DNA from: an uncultured Chlorobiota bacterium | Lineage (GTDB): Bacteria; Bacteroidota; Ignavibacteria; UBA10030; UBA6906 | Direction of reading: 5' to 3' | DNA length: 64,000 bases | Assembly (NCBI GenBank): GCA_900696645.1 | Contig: CAADGV010000014.1 | Span: 1 to 64,000 of the forward strand | Position numbers and translations under genes: made by a program | Notes under the pieces: generated by a model | Told to the model about the DNA's origin: nothing | Seen by the model: the letters and a program-made list of their open reading frames with translations, nothing else | Database searches by the model: none | Shown: positions 1 to 8,925 of the stretch, in pieces | Layout of the letters: each line of letters begins with the position of its first letter | How positions within the stretch are numbered: position 1 is the first letter of the stretch

Positions 1-1
1 C

Positions 2-298
2 AAAGGCTACACCTTCAGGGAGATCGAGTTCCAAACCAACCATTCCGAAACGAGTGTCAAGCGCTATCTTGCCGACTTCATCCAGATCGCCGCTTTGCAT
101 CAACAGAATTTTTCTGTGCAACAGACTTGCCTCATTGCCCACAAGTCGGAACGCTTAGTCCGCGAGTATCTCCAGCTCTATGAGACATTAGAGACCTCAG
201 ATTTTGCCCAGCAATATCGGGGAAGTGAACTCTTGAGGTTACAAGGATTGGATGAAGAGAGGGAATTGCCAGAAGGGTTAGCCGCCCCTCACATGTGA
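2..298 (+). CDS. C-terminal part of a DUF1670-like protein (5' end outside window)
   Basis: An open frame enters from outside the window and stops with TGA at 296-298, leaving 98 residues. It reads as a helical, DNA-binding-like segment with SETSVKRYLADF and SERLVREYLQLYE. I associate this pattern with the DUF1670 family, a family of unknown function found in several copies in some genomes. That assignment is from memory of the family and rests on this tail only. The in-frame TTG at 95 is not a convincing start because the similarity continues upstream of it. There is no neighbour on this strand until 8.2 kb, so context gives no help. Confidence 0.5.
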   Translation, partial: KGYTFREIEFQTNHSETSVKRYLADFIQIAALHQQNFSVQQTCLIAHKSERLVREYLQLYETLETSDFAQQYRGSELLRLQGLDEERELPEGLAAPHM

Positions 299-714
299 GA
301 TGTCAGAGAACGTGCTGGGTAATGCTAATACTATTCCATGAGAAAGTCAAGTAGGATTTCGACAGCATCCTTTCTCTGTGCCGAAATTGCCACATGGTGA
401 GGCCGCACATGACGTATAACGTTTGGCGTAACCACGCATTGCGTATATCCCACCCAAACTGGCATGACAAACGCATTGCGCATATTCTGTCAATATGGCG
501 AGCTGCATCTTCCCCCGGCGCTTTGGCAAGGTAGCGGGAATCAAGCAAAGAGGCAAACAGGCGAGGGGACAGAAGAGATTGGGGATTACGGATTACGGAG
601 GGAAGGCGGAGGTGGAGAGTGGAAGTAAGACGGACGACCGGAGACCGGGGTTGGCACATTCGTGTTTCGATGTTGTTGAGGATTTCGTGTTTAGAAATTC
701 GGATTTCAGGATAC
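299..714. other. Intergenic stretch without a supported gene
   Basis: About 415 bases lie between the DUF1670-like tail and the terminator of the convergent minus-strand gene. Open frames here are short, overlap each other on both strands and show no recognisable protein. The only structures I see are a short direct repeat (434-448 and 471-485) and a purine-rich stretch with repeated GGATTACGG-like words near 580-600, which looks like decayed intergenic sequence. Confidence 0.6.
434..485. repeat. Short direct repeat pair
   Basis: ACGCATTGCGTATAT at 434-448 recurs as ACGCATTGCGCATAT at 471-485, 14 of 15 bases identical and 37 bases apart. No function is evident. Confidence 0.4.
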
Positions 715-747
715 AAAAAAAAGGCGAGCGTTACCGACTCGCCTTTT
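715..747 (-). terminator. Rho-independent terminator of the T9SS protein gene at 769-3642
   Basis: Read on the minus strand, AAAAGGCGAG at 747-738 pairs with CTCGCCTTTT at 728-719 around a nine-base loop and runs into eight T residues. It starts about 20 bases past the stop codon of the minus-strand gene ending at 769, the expected place for an intrinsic terminator. Confidence 0.85.
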
Positions 748-768
748 CAACATCAGTGCAGATTGTCC

Positions 769-3642
769 TTATTTCATCAGCAACATCTTCTTCGTCTCTG
801 CAAACGAGCCTGCCTGCAACTTGTACAGGTACACGCCGCTGGCAACACGGGTTGCGTTGAACGTTGCCTCGTACGTTCCTGCACTCAGCGTACGCTCCAC
901 AAGTGTCGCGACTTCACGTCCCAGCAAATCATACACACGCAGCGAAACGACATCCTTCATCGAAGCCGGAATGCTGAACCGAATTGTCGTCGTCGGGTTG
1001 AACGGGTTCGGATGGTTTTGTTCAAGTACAAACCGCTCCGGCTTTGTTGACGGGATTTCACGGACATCCGTTGTGGAGTCAATGCGCATTGCCATTGTTT
1101 GAATTCCCGCAATACCCATCGAGCCGAGTCGCGTTCCGAATGCCGTCGTTGTATCGATCTGAATCAACGTATCGATTTGGGTTGATGTGCCCTTGATCCC
1201 GAACAGTCTTCCTATCGGATCGAATGCGATATCAGGCGTAATGTTGCCGCCTCCTGTTGCGCCCACCAACGTGGCAATTCCGGTTGTCGTGTTAATCCTG
1301 TAAATGTTGTCACGCCCGACAATCGGGGGTCTCACCGATCCCCACAATGTTCCGTTAACAGGATTCCGGGCGAGCCCCGAATACACAACGCCGCTTGTGC
1401 TTCCGATGCGCGTCGTGTCGCCGGTGGCAATATTCACGCGATACAGAATGCCTGCATTCGTCCCGGCGTAAAGGGAGCCGTCACTGTCGAAAATAATGGC
1501 GCGGGCGTTGCCAACGAGCAGCGACTTTGCCGGAATAGCGTCGCCGTATTGCGCGCTTATCCGGTACAGTTGTGTAGATGTCGGAACCGTGACGGCCGCG
1601 TAAATCTCGCTCGTTGTCGGATGAATGGCGAGCCCCTGCACATCAAATAAACCCGTTTCACCGATCGTGGTTGCGGCCCCGGTTGTCAGATTGATCGTGT
1701 GAAGCGAACTTGTTGCCGGAGGGCCGGAGGCTCCGTACATCACTCCCGCCATCGCCCTGCCGATTACAACGCCTTTGCCTGTCAGCGCAATCTTTAGAAC
1801 GGGAACTGCCGGATCGTTGCTTGCAATGCTGATTGTGTCGTTGACAACTCCGTGCGCCGACGGCTGGAAGTAGGCTCTGAATTTCAGCGAGTCGTACGTT
1901 ACGAGGTTTGCAGGGAATGAGGGAAGATTGAGAAGATTGTAAGCCGGATTGCTTTTCGTGATGCCGGAGATGACGAGATTCGGTGTGCCGATGTTGTTCA
2001 GCAATACTTCGAGCGTGTCGCTCCGGAATGTCGCCTCGATCCGTCCGAAATCCTTCGTCGTTACATTTGATGTGATTGTGGCATTCGAATAGGGAGCAAG
2101 ACGAATTCCATGCACCCAGCAATTGTAGTTGTTCGCCGATGAAACGTATTCGGTAAAGAACCAGATGCTGTTCTTGTCCGCCGGATCAAGGGCTGCGCCC
2201 ATGTAATCACCCCAGCGGTTGCGCCCGCTGCCGAGACGCTGGTAATTTGCAACACCGGGTCTGATGAGTTCCGTCGGTCGCAGAACATTCGCGGGATCGC
2301 TGCCGAATCTCCACGTGTAGAATGCGCCCGCGTATTCGTTGTTGCCCGAGCGTGAAAAGGTAATGCCGATGTTGTCATCTTTATCAACGGCAAGAGCCGG
2401 ATAGAAATGCCAGAAGCCCGGCGCGCCGAGCGCCCCGTCTTCAACCGCTGTGTTTGTAGGAATGTTGATGCGGACATAGCGCACGGCCGAATACCCGCCG
2501 TTGGCGGCAATGGAATGCGCCATCCAAAGCGAGCTGTCGCGATAAATCAGTTCATGACGTACGCGTGAGCCGCCCGCCTCGATTGCAGTTCCGCCGCCTA
2601 GTTGTCCGGCATTGGGGGCATTCGACCACGCCACAACCGGAACATGTGTTGCGGAAATAGCAGGCACGCCCAACGGGTCTGTAATTCTATACACGACCAT
2701 GTAGGTTCCGTTCGTGACGCTGGGTGGCCCGCCGAGGTAGTATTCATTGGGTGAGGAATACACGAATGTCGGACGGATGCCGTCAACATCATTGCCAAAC
2801 AAATCCCTCAAGGCCCAGAAATCATACCACGTTACCGGTCCCGGATTTGCTCCGAGAAATTGCGCCTTCGGCAGAACGCGAACCGCATTGCCGAAGTATC
2901 CGCTGATGAAACCGAAATGCCTCCCGGTAATGTAGTATGCGTCCTTGTCGAAGCCTGCAGACTGATAATCCTGCCATGTGCCGCTGTTGGAAGAACCGTA
3001 CACGTTGGAAGGAATTGCCCAATTGAACCAGACGCCCAGCGGATTGTCATCATCGGAAACGGAAACAAGAAAGAAGGATGTTTGCGTCGTGCTGTTCTGA
3101 TTATCCCACACCATCACCCAGCGGTTTGCATGGAAATCGTAAAATACTTTCGGATCGAACGCGCCGGGATTGGGCAGAACACTGGAATACCAGGCATCTG
3201 CGCTGATGGTTTTGAGTGTGTTTCCGGCCTTGTCGCTGATGCGGAACGAGCTGTTCACGAGATGCATGAGGTGATTCGGGCCTGCGGCGATGATCGGGTC
3301 AGGCGGAAAGCCGCCGAACTGGTTGTTGCCCATGAAACTCGACAGCGTGATTGGCGGCGGGCCGAGTATCCGCGAGTTGGGCAGCACCGAAGGATCGTTG
3401 ACGAGATTGGAGCCCTCGGGTCCTGTCGGCGCAGGCATCGGTGTTCTCGGCGGATGCAAAATGAATTCGGGGTGGACGTGCGTCGTTTGTCCGCCATCAA
3501 ACGGATTGTCGATATTCTCAAAATTGTCTGTGCTGACAATAACGCCGGAAGAAACGGAGCCCGCTGCCGGGCCTTGCGCTATCTGACCGAATGCCAGAAT
3601 CGGAAGGATCAGAAACAGTACTGCGGTGGAAATGTGCTTCAT
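769..3642 (-). CDS. Secreted protein with T9SS type A sorting domain
   Basis: 957 residues. Residues 1-20 form a Sec signal peptide (MKHISTAVLF, hydrophobic core, AFGQ cleavage region). The first half (about 80-520) is a large extracellular region of unrecognised fold. At about 527-630 lies an ASH/choice-of-anchor-like beta sandwich (DFGRIEATFRSDTLEV ... FRAYFQPSAHGVVNDTISI). At about 640-840 come repeated short beta units (LHTINLTTGAATTIG, YRINTTTGIATLVG) resembling a beta-propeller. The last 87 residues, from FVLEQNHPNPFNPTT to KKMLLMK, are a typical Por secretion C-terminal sorting domain, so the protein is probably exported by the type IX system and surface-anchored or released. AGAAAGG precedes the ATG. 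No enzymatic motif was seen, so the molecular function is unknown. Confidence 0.85.
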   Translation of the reverse strand: MKHISTAVLFLILPILAFGQIAQGPAAGSVSSGVIVSTDNFENIDNPFDGGQTTHVHPEFILHPPRTPMPAPTGPEGSNLVNDPSVLPNSRILGPPPITLSSFMGNNQFGGFPPDPIIAAGPNHLMHLVNSSFRISDKAGNTLKTISADAWYSSVLPNPGAFDPKVFYDFHANRWVMVWDNQNSTTQTSFFLVSVSDDDNPLGVWFNWAIPSNVYGSSNSGTWQDYQSAGFDKDAYYITGRHFGFISGYFGNAVRVLPKAQFLGANPGPVTWYDFWALRDLFGNDVDGIRPTFVYSSPNEYYLGGPPSVTNGTYMVVYRITDPLGVPAISATHVPVVAWSNAPNAGQLGGGTAIEAGGSRVRHELIYRDSSLWMAHSIAANGGYSAVRYVRINIPTNTAVEDGALGAPGFWHFYPALAVDKDDNIGITFSRSGNNEYAGAFYTWRFGSDPANVLRPTELIRPGVANYQRLGSGRNRWGDYMGAALDPADKNSIWFFTEYVSSANNYNCWVHGIRLAPYSNATITSNVTTKDFGRIEATFRSDTLEVLLNNIGTPNLVISGITKSNPAYNLLNLPSFPANLVTYDSLKFRAYFQPSAHGVVNDTISIASNDPAVPVLKIALTGKGVVIGRAMAGVMYGASGPPATSSLHTINLTTGAATTIGETGLFDVQGLAIHPTTSEIYAAVTVPTSTQLYRISAQYGDAIPAKSLLVGNARAIIFDSDGSLYAGTNAGILYRVNIATGDTTRIGSTSGVVYSGLARNPVNGTLWGSVRPPIVGRDNIYRINTTTGIATLVGATGGGNITPDIAFDPIGRLFGIKGTSTQIDTLIQIDTTTAFGTRLGSMGIAGIQTMAMRIDSTTDVREIPSTKPERFVLEQNHPNPFNPTTTIRFSIPASMKDVVSLRVYDLLGREVATLVERTLSAGTYEATFNATRVASGVYLYKLQAGSFAETKKMLLMK

Positions 3643-3690
3643 GGTAGCCTTTCTTGAATGAATTTGTCGGATAATCTCGAAATCCTTAAA

Positions 3691-3698
3691 GGGGGGGG
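3691..3698. other. Eight-base G/C homopolymer upstream of the T9SS protein gene
   Basis: Eight consecutive G (C on the coding strand) lie 49-56 bases upstream of the ATG at 3642. The tract is outside any coding frame. Such tracts can change length by slippage, but no promoter hexamers at clear spacing could be placed around it. Confidence 0.4.
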
Positions 3699-3755
3699 AG
3701 AAACAATTATCTTTAGATTAAGGCTTCTTTTCGTAAGGTGCAAGAAGTGGGAATG

Positions 3756-3787
3756 AAAAAGGCAGGGGCTGTGATGAACCCCTGCCT
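3756..3787 (-). terminator. Rho-independent terminator of the metalloprotease gene
   Basis: On the minus strand AGGCAGGGG (3787-3779) pairs perfectly with CCCCTGCCT (3768-3760) around a ten-base loop and is followed by five T residues. It lies about 45 bases downstream of the stop codon at 3831 and ends the protease transcript before the next minus-strand gene. Confidence 0.85.
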
Positions 3788-3830
3788 CGACGTATGTACT
3801 CGTTCGACTGACGTTCTACCGCCTGATATT

Positions 3831-6047
3831 CTAGCGGATGAGAACGAGCTTTCTGGTCTGTACGAATCGGGATCCTTCCTCTATTTCCATCGTGTAGAGA
3901 TATACCCCGCTCGATACACTCGCGCCGACTGTGTTCCTTCCATTCCACACAACTGTGTGATAGCCAGCAGGTTTAGTATCATCGACAAGTCTCGCGATTT
4001 GCTGTCCGAGTGAATTGTAGATGGTGATACGCACGGAACTCCGTTCAGGCAATCCGTACGTGATTTGTGTGGTCGGATTGAAGGGGTTGGGATAATTCTG
4101 CCCGAGAACAAATTCGTTCGGAATGGTCGGGTTCGGAGAAGTCTGCACACCCGTCACAAAATCATTGAAATAGCGGATGCTGCGGAGAATGAACGTATCC
4201 TGTCGTGCCGGGCTCATTCCTTCAAGTCCGAACGAAAAATATGTTGCGCCCCAGGCATTGTTCGGCCCGACGACACGCACGCCGGCATAGAGTGAACTAT
4301 CGCTGCCAACCGAATAGTATAGTGTGGGAGTGGGCGTACCGATGCTTCCCGGAACAATGGAGATGATGTCCTTTGAATTCTGCGGCCCGGGGCCGCCCGT
4401 CATCAGGTAGTTGACTCCGTTGCCGATGACGTCACCCGCAAACCCGCGCAGGAACAGGGCGGTCGAGTTTCCGTTGAATTGAATGCCCAGATAGCGGGCA
4501 AGCAGCGTGTCACCCGCTTGCGAATATTCCGCAATATTCTGTCCGGTGATGATGGCTCTCCCGCCGCCGACCAAATGGTCAACAATCACGAGGCGCTCAG
4601 CCGGCGTGAGGGAATTCTGCGTGTCATTTCCTGTGAACCAAATCAAAAGGGGCCTCTGCGGAAACGCCGCCAACACTGCCGCCGGTGTCGCGCCGCTGTC
4701 GGCAATGCTGAATGTCCGGCTCGGCATTCCCAATCGTTCCATCGTGGCTTTGTACGTGGTCTGATACGAGGCTCCAGCATCGTCATCAACAATCAGAACT
4801 TCGGCTTTCTGCACATCAACATTCAACGAATTTCCTGCCGGATCGAGATAGAAATTCTGAATCTCAACATTATCAACATACGGAGCCACGGGGGAAACGA
4901 CAACACGGTAGAATTCCTTAGACGGCAGATTTGCCGAAAAACTTCCGCTGGCCGGAGTGAGAAACGAAGCTGTTAACCCGTTCGGGTCGCCTACACCGTA
5001 GAAGCGAACCCATGCCTGAACGGGTGCTTGTGTTGCGGCATCCCGGACTGTTCCCGAGAATGCCGCGATGGGTGTTTGTTGAAGTTGAACGTTACGGACG
5101 ATCGTCTGTGTAACGCCGATCCCGCCCGGCGGGTTGAACTGAATGCGCGTGGAATCCCTCTCGTATCCAAATCCGTCTGCTATCAGATCGAACGACTGAT
5201 CGATGATGTAGCTCGCGTACTGTCCCGAAATGTCAGTGTACAGGGTATCAACCACATATCCGCTTCTGTTGAACCGTGAGCCGATCGGATTTTCAACCGG
5301 CCCTACCCACGATGCTTTTGTTCCGCGGAACCACAACGGGTATCCGTTCACCGGCGTCGGGCCGAGAGTGACGGTTCCCTGCAACCGCCATGACGGATAC
5401 AACACGCTCACGCCCATAATATCTTCAACATGAAGTCTGCGTTTCGATGTATCGCCGCTCGAAGATGACCACCACATGGCGGCCGCCTGTACTTGCGGGC
5501 CGCAACCCGAGCTTGCACCGCCGGGCAATCCTGTATGATCGAGGCCGAGGTGGTGGCCGAATTCATGCGTCACGACGCTTTGCAAATCCTGCGCTCCCGG
5601 CGCGCCGGTCGGGCTGGGCGGGAAGTCGCGGGCATTCCACACAAGATCCGACTCGATGGCCCGGTATCCGCCTGATGTTGTTGTGAATGTTTGCGAGAAT
5701 GCGATCACGCTTGTCGGCGGTGGAAAATTCACTCCCTGCAAATCAAAGAACAATAGATTGATGCCGTCCTGCCCCGGCCCCGATGTTGTTGTTGTCGGGC
5801 CGAAGTTGAATTCGAAGAACGACCCCTGCACGTTTTTCCATGTCTGGGCTGCGGCTTCGATGGGAGCCAGATAGTTGGCCGGTGTTGAGGAATTCAACCG
5901 GATCGTCAGCGGAATCGAGCTGTTGAAATAGATGCGATGATTGCCTGCTGTGTTAGTGATGATGCAGAAACCTGCCAGCACCATAATCACGCTGGTCAGG
6001 AATGACGCTGTTGCAAATCGACGGAGCTTTGCTTTGATGAGTCTCAT
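3831..6047 (-). CDS. Secreted matrixin-like metalloprotease with T9SS sorting domain
   Basis: 738 residues. The ATG at 6047 is preferred over the one at 6053 because GAGGAG sits seven bases from it but directly against the upstream ATG. Residues 15-35 are a hydrophobic signal/anchor segment. HEFGHHLGLDH at about 161-171 is the HExxHxxGxxH zinc site of metzincins, and AAMWW or DIMGVSVLYP some 20-50 residues later may be the Met-turn; the arrangement resembles M10 matrixins. A carboxypeptidase-regulatory-like beta domain (FSGTVRDAATQAPVQAW) and an alpha/beta segment (EVLIVDDDAG ... RAIITGQNIAEY) follow. The final 93 residues, FVLGQNYPNPFNPTT to VLIR, are a Por sorting domain. It is translationally close to the gene at 6059-6625, whose stop codon overlaps this gene's ribosome-binding site, so the two are probably one operon. 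Confidence 0.88.
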   Translation of the reverse strand: MRLIKAKLRRFATASFLTSVIMVLAGFCIITNTAGNHRIYFNSSIPLTIRLNSSTPANYLAPIEAAAQTWKNVQGSFFEFNFGPTTTTSGPGQDGINLLFFDLQGVNFPPPTSVIAFSQTFTTTSGGYRAIESDLVWNARDFPPSPTGAPGAQDLQSVVTHEFGHHLGLDHTGLPGGASSGCGPQVQAAAMWWSSSSGDTSKRRLHVEDIMGVSVLYPSWRLQGTVTLGPTPVNGYPLWFRGTKASWVGPVENPIGSRFNRSGYVVDTLYTDISGQYASYIIDQSFDLIADGFGYERDSTRIQFNPPGGIGVTQTIVRNVQLQQTPIAAFSGTVRDAATQAPVQAWVRFYGVGDPNGLTASFLTPASGSFSANLPSKEFYRVVVSPVAPYVDNVEIQNFYLDPAGNSLNVDVQKAEVLIVDDDAGASYQTTYKATMERLGMPSRTFSIADSGATPAAVLAAFPQRPLLIWFTGNDTQNSLTPAERLVIVDHLVGGGRAIITGQNIAEYSQAGDTLLARYLGIQFNGNSTALFLRGFAGDVIGNGVNYLMTGGPGPQNSKDIISIVPGSIGTPTPTLYYSVGSDSSLYAGVRVVGPNNAWGATYFSFGLEGMSPARQDTFILRSIRYFNDFVTGVQTSPNPTIPNEFVLGQNYPNPFNPTTQITYGLPERSSVRITIYNSLGQQIARLVDDTKPAGYHTVVWNGRNTVGASVSSGVYLYTMEIEEGSRFVQTRKLVLIR

Positions 6048-6058
6048 GTTCATTCTCC

Positions 6059-6625
6059 TCAGCGTGATTGTTTTGAGATGAATGAACGGACTTCCGCAAG
6101 AAAGCTGTGCAGCGGGAAGTGGTTTGCCTTTTCGTTTGGGCGGGTAATCTCTTGTCTTTTGACGGGATCAATAAGGCCGATGTTGTTCAGATCGTTGAAG
6201 GCGACGAGCCTGTTCTCTTCGCTGACAACGCTGAACTTGCCCAGCACAATCGAATGAATCCAATATTCATTCTGCCACCGGACGAGAAACAGTACGACAT
6301 CTTCGTTCCGTCCGAGAGTTGGCGAGCCGCTGATCTCTTGGGAAACTTCCCCGACCGTTCCGCCGAGTTGCTTTACAGTGAGGGTTGATCCTTTTTCGCC
6401 TTTCAGTGATTCCTTCACACGGAGGGTGGTGTATGTGTAGATGTTGTTTCCCTCCCACTGTGAACGGGAGGCAAGGACGGTGCCGTACACAACCGTATGC
6501 GATTCCTGCGTCATTCGTTCGAGCGAAATATTCTCGACCGTCAGGGAAAGTGTCGTTGCCACAACCAGCGCTCCCGCTATTGCCGCGGCTGCAAGCCTCC
6601 GCATGAAGTGTTTGACCATGTTCAT
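6059..6625 (-). CDS. Small secreted protein paired with the metalloprotease
   Basis: 188 residues with an N-terminal hydrophobic signal segment (residues 8-30). The body is beta-rich: SHTVVYGTVLASRSQWEGN, IYTYTTLRVKESLKG, VKQLGGTVGEV and EDVVLFLVRW. I recall this pattern (VVxGxV ... YTxxxxxVxexlKG ... vrqxGG ... Gexvlxfl) from unnamed secreted proteins encoded next to matrixin-type proteases in other phyla, so a partner or inhibitor-like role is possible but not shown. AAGGAGG lies four bases before the ATG at 6625 and ten before a second ATG at 6619. The stop codon overlaps the ribosome-binding site of the protease gene, consistent with coupling. Confidence 0.75.
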   Translation of the reverse strand: MNMVKHFMRRLAAAAIAGALVVATTLSLTVENISLERMTQESHTVVYGTVLASRSQWEGNNIYTYTTLRVKESLKGEKGSTLTVKQLGGTVGEVSQEISGSPTLGRNEDVVLFLVRWQNEYWIHSIVLGKFSVVSEENRLVAFNDLNNIGLIDPVKRQEITRPNEKANHFPLHSFLAEVRSFISKQSR

Positions 6626-6786
6626 GGTGCCTCCTTACGTAATTAGACTGAGATGTATTGGGTTTAGAAAGCAGGTTATGATGCTTCGGCGGGAGTATAT
6701 CTGGCACTGCCGACCACCTCATGCAACTCCACTGGGGGTTTTGCCATACCAAGATACGTGTGGAAAAAGCCAGAGGCAAGCGCTTG

Positions 6787-7962
6787 TCAGGATTTTCGTG
6801 AAGAAAATTCCCTCATCAGTTCCTCCTGGACACGGAGAAGGGGGATTCCCCGTTCGGCGGCTATCCGTCGGCATTCTTCAAACTCCGGCGAGAGGATCAT
6901 GACCCCGTCACGCGTGATGGCTTTTGCCTTCACAGGTCCGAATTGCGTCTGAACTTCGATGTGTTCTCTCGGCAACTTCCTCCTCCCGATCTCCTGAATG
7001 CGAAGGCCGATAGTGGAGGTTTCCTTGTAGATGATTTGTGTGATCGTTTCGAGACGCGACTTTCCTGTCATAACCGAAAGCAGAATGCCGGGCCTTCCTT
7101 TCTTCATAATGACGGGAACGAGATACGCGTCATGCGCACCAGCTTCGATAAGCTTGTCGATAAGGTAAGGATAAACTTGCGGGTTCATATCGTCGATGTT
7201 GGTTTCGACGGTAACAATCTGCTCATGCTCCGATTTCGATTCGAGTTTTCCGATGACAACGCGCAGCAGGTTGGGAACTTGAGCGAATTCCTTAGTGCCC
7301 GACCCGTAGCCGATTGTCTCAATGTGAATCACCTCATCATCCAACACTCCCGCCGAAAGCGCCTTCACGATGCCTGCGCCGGTCGGTGTAGTCAACTCTT
7401 CGGGGATGTCGGTTAACACCGTCGGATAATTTCTCAGAATTTCAATCGTGGCCGGAGCCGGAGTCGGCATAACGCCGTGCTGAGTCTTGACCAACCCGCC
7501 GCTGCCGAGCCGGACAGGTGATGTATAGACTCTCTCAATGCCGAATTTTTCGAGGCAAATCGTAACGCCAACGATATCGACAATCGAATCCAGCGCGCCA
7601 ACTTCATGGAAATGGACCTTCTCCAACGTCGTGTTGTGGACCTTTGCCTCCGCCTCTCCGATAACACGGAAGATTGCTTTTGCATCTTCCTTCACTCGCT
7701 GCGATAGCGTGCTGTTATCAATGATGGCATTAATGTCTTTAAGGTGGCGGTGATAATTCGGTGTGTGAGAGATGACAACATCAATTTGCACGGCGCTGAT
7801 GGAATTGCGCATCACATGCTTGCCGATCAGTTCAAAACCTGCGAGCGGGAGTTTTTTCAGCTCGGACGAGAGTTCGTCGAGCGGCATTCCCGCGTTAACG
7901 AGTGCCGCAAGTGTCATGTCGCCGGCAATGCCCGCGATGGTATCGAGGTATGCGATTCTCAT
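6787..7962 (-). CDS. larC: Nickel pincer cofactor biosynthesis protein LarC
   Basis: 391 residues from the ATG at 7962; an in-frame upstream extension to 8016 lacks family similarity. The start MRIAYLDTIAGIAGDM with its GDM motif, then VHFHEVGALDSIVDIVG and TPTGAGIVKAL, are characteristic of the LarC (DUF111) family. In Lactiplantibacillus plantarum LarC inserts nickel into the P2TMN pincer cofactor used by lactate racemase-type enzymes. There the gene is split by a programmed frameshift; here it is one continuous frame. No larA, larB or larE is in the window, so the client enzyme is not evident. No strong Shine-Dalgarno is seen before the chosen ATG. Confidence 0.9.
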   Translation of the reverse strand: MRIAYLDTIAGIAGDMTLAALVNAGMPLDELSSELKKLPLAGFELIGKHVMRNSISAVQIDVVISHTPNYHRHLKDINAIIDNSTLSQRVKEDAKAIFRVIGEAEAKVHNTTLEKVHFHEVGALDSIVDIVGVTICLEKFGIERVYTSPVRLGSGGLVKTQHGVMPTPAPATIEILRNYPTVLTDIPEELTTPTGAGIVKALSAGVLDDEVIHIETIGYGSGTKEFAQVPNLLRVVIGKLESKSEHEQIVTVETNIDDMNPQVYPYLIDKLIEAGAHDAYLVPVIMKKGRPGILLSVMTGKSRLETITQIIYKETSTIGLRIQEIGRRKLPREHIEVQTQFGPVKAKAITRDGVMILSPEFEECRRIAAERGIPLLRVQEELMREFSSRKS

Positions 7963-8200
7963 ATTTGTAGGATGAATCTTTGAATTATTATGCATGCTGA
8001 ACCGTATAAGATACAAGTTTCTGCATTTGTCTCATAACTCTCGTCTAAACTTCTTGTATTCCTTGCTTGCCATTCGCTTTTTTCTGATTATCTTTTCCCC
8101 GAATAATATCCGAAGCGGTCCCGGGGCATATCTGCCGCGGTTCTTTCATCGCCCGATAAAAAATGTTCACCAAACTCATCCATCCCCAAAGGAGACGTGT

Positions 8201-8623
8201 ATGAAAGGAAACACCAAAGCCCGAACTCCCCGCGAGTACGTCAACGGATTGCCGGCGCCGAGAAGAAGCGAGCTCGCCGAGTTGAACAAGCTGATTCAGA
8301 AAACCACCGGCCTCAAGCCGATGATCTTCTACGGCATGATCGGGTACGGGAAGTTTCACTACAAATACGTGTCAGGCCGTGAAGGCGATTGGGTTTCGGT
8401 TGCCCTGGCAAGCCGGAAGAACTACATCTCGCTCTATGCTTGCATGACGAACAACAACGGCTACATTGCCGAATCGTACAAATCTAAACTGCCGAAGGCG
8501 AGCATCGGGCGAAGCTGCGTGCGCTTCAAGCGGCTTGCCGATGTTGACCTCAAAGTTCTTGCCGCGCTCCTGAAGGAGAACCACAAGGGCTTGAAGGCGA
8601 AAAAGGCACGGAAAGAAGCATAA
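8201..8623 (+). CDS. DUF1801 domain-containing protein
   Basis: 140 residues. The start at 8201 is fixed by AAAGGAG six bases upstream; a longer in-frame extension from 7994 has no similarity. The features fit the DUF1801 / YdhG-like family: REYVNGLPAPRRSELAELNKLI at the N-terminus, then MIFYGMIGYGKF, WVSVALASRKNYISLY and ASIGRSCVRFKRLADVDL. The C-terminus is lysine-rich. Family members are small cytosolic proteins of unclear function, some noted as iron-related. It stands alone between the divergent larC gene and the next operon. Confidence 0.8.
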   Translation: MKGNTKARTPREYVNGLPAPRRSELAELNKLIQKTTGLKPMIFYGMIGYGKFHYKYVSGREGDWVSVALASRKNYISLYACMTNNNGYIAESYKSKLPKASIGRSCVRFKRLADVDLKVLAALLKENHKGLKAKKARKEA

Positions 8624-8925
8624 ACCGCGCCTGCAGGCAACCGGCATCGCTGCAAGTACTTTTCCGAAAGATACTTGCTTAAGTGGTTCGTATTTGTTAT
8701 TGTGTCGCAGTTGTACAGGTCAAGCCGGCCATCCCTTCCTCATCAGGCCGGGTCTTAGCAGAGCATTGAAAATTCTTACCTTCTCCCCTCACGTCGTTGT
8801 GTTGTTGGAAAATAACCGGCTGCACATGATTCACTCTTCACAATTCCGTTCATGAAGTTGGCATCGTAGCCGGCAAGGCAACAAGTATTTCGTTCTTTAT
8901 ACTAGTACTAATAGGGAGGTTGCGT
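8624..8925 (+). promoter_or_regulatory. Leader/intergenic region before the giant surface-protein operon
   Basis: About 300 bases without a gene. It holds a long hairpin just after the DUF1801 gene (8652-8678), a GC-rich inverted repeat CCGGCC ... GGCCGG (8725-8730 and 8746-8751), a TATACT word about 25 bases before the start codon that could be a -10 element, and GGGAGG six bases before ATG 8926. No -35 match at a good distance was found, so the promoter is uncertain. Confidence 0.35.
8652..8678 (+). terminator. Hairpin after the DUF1801 gene, possible terminator
   Basis: GCAAGTA (8652-8658) pairs with TACTTGC (8672-8678) and the inner CTTT pairs with AAAG with one bulged base, giving an 11-bp stem and a four-base loop. 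It starts about 30 bases after the stop codon. No T-run follows, so it may be a processing or attenuating hairpin rather than a standard intrinsic terminator. Confidence 0.4.

Noticed and set aside
303..860. Several overlapping open frames of 70-140 codons between the DUF1670-like tail and the first T9SS gene
   Set aside because: They overlap on both strands, run through a terminator hairpin, and have no ribosome-binding sites or similarity.
2860..3657. 265-codon open frame on the plus strand opposite the T9SS protein gene
   Set aside because: It is fully antisense to a well-supported gene, Arg/Cys-rich in a way typical of shadow frames, and has no recognisable domain.
8725..8751. CCGGCC ... 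GGCCGG inverted repeat upstream of the giant protein gene
   Set aside because: Only six-base arms with a 15-base loop in a mixed-GC region; too likely by chance to call a site.
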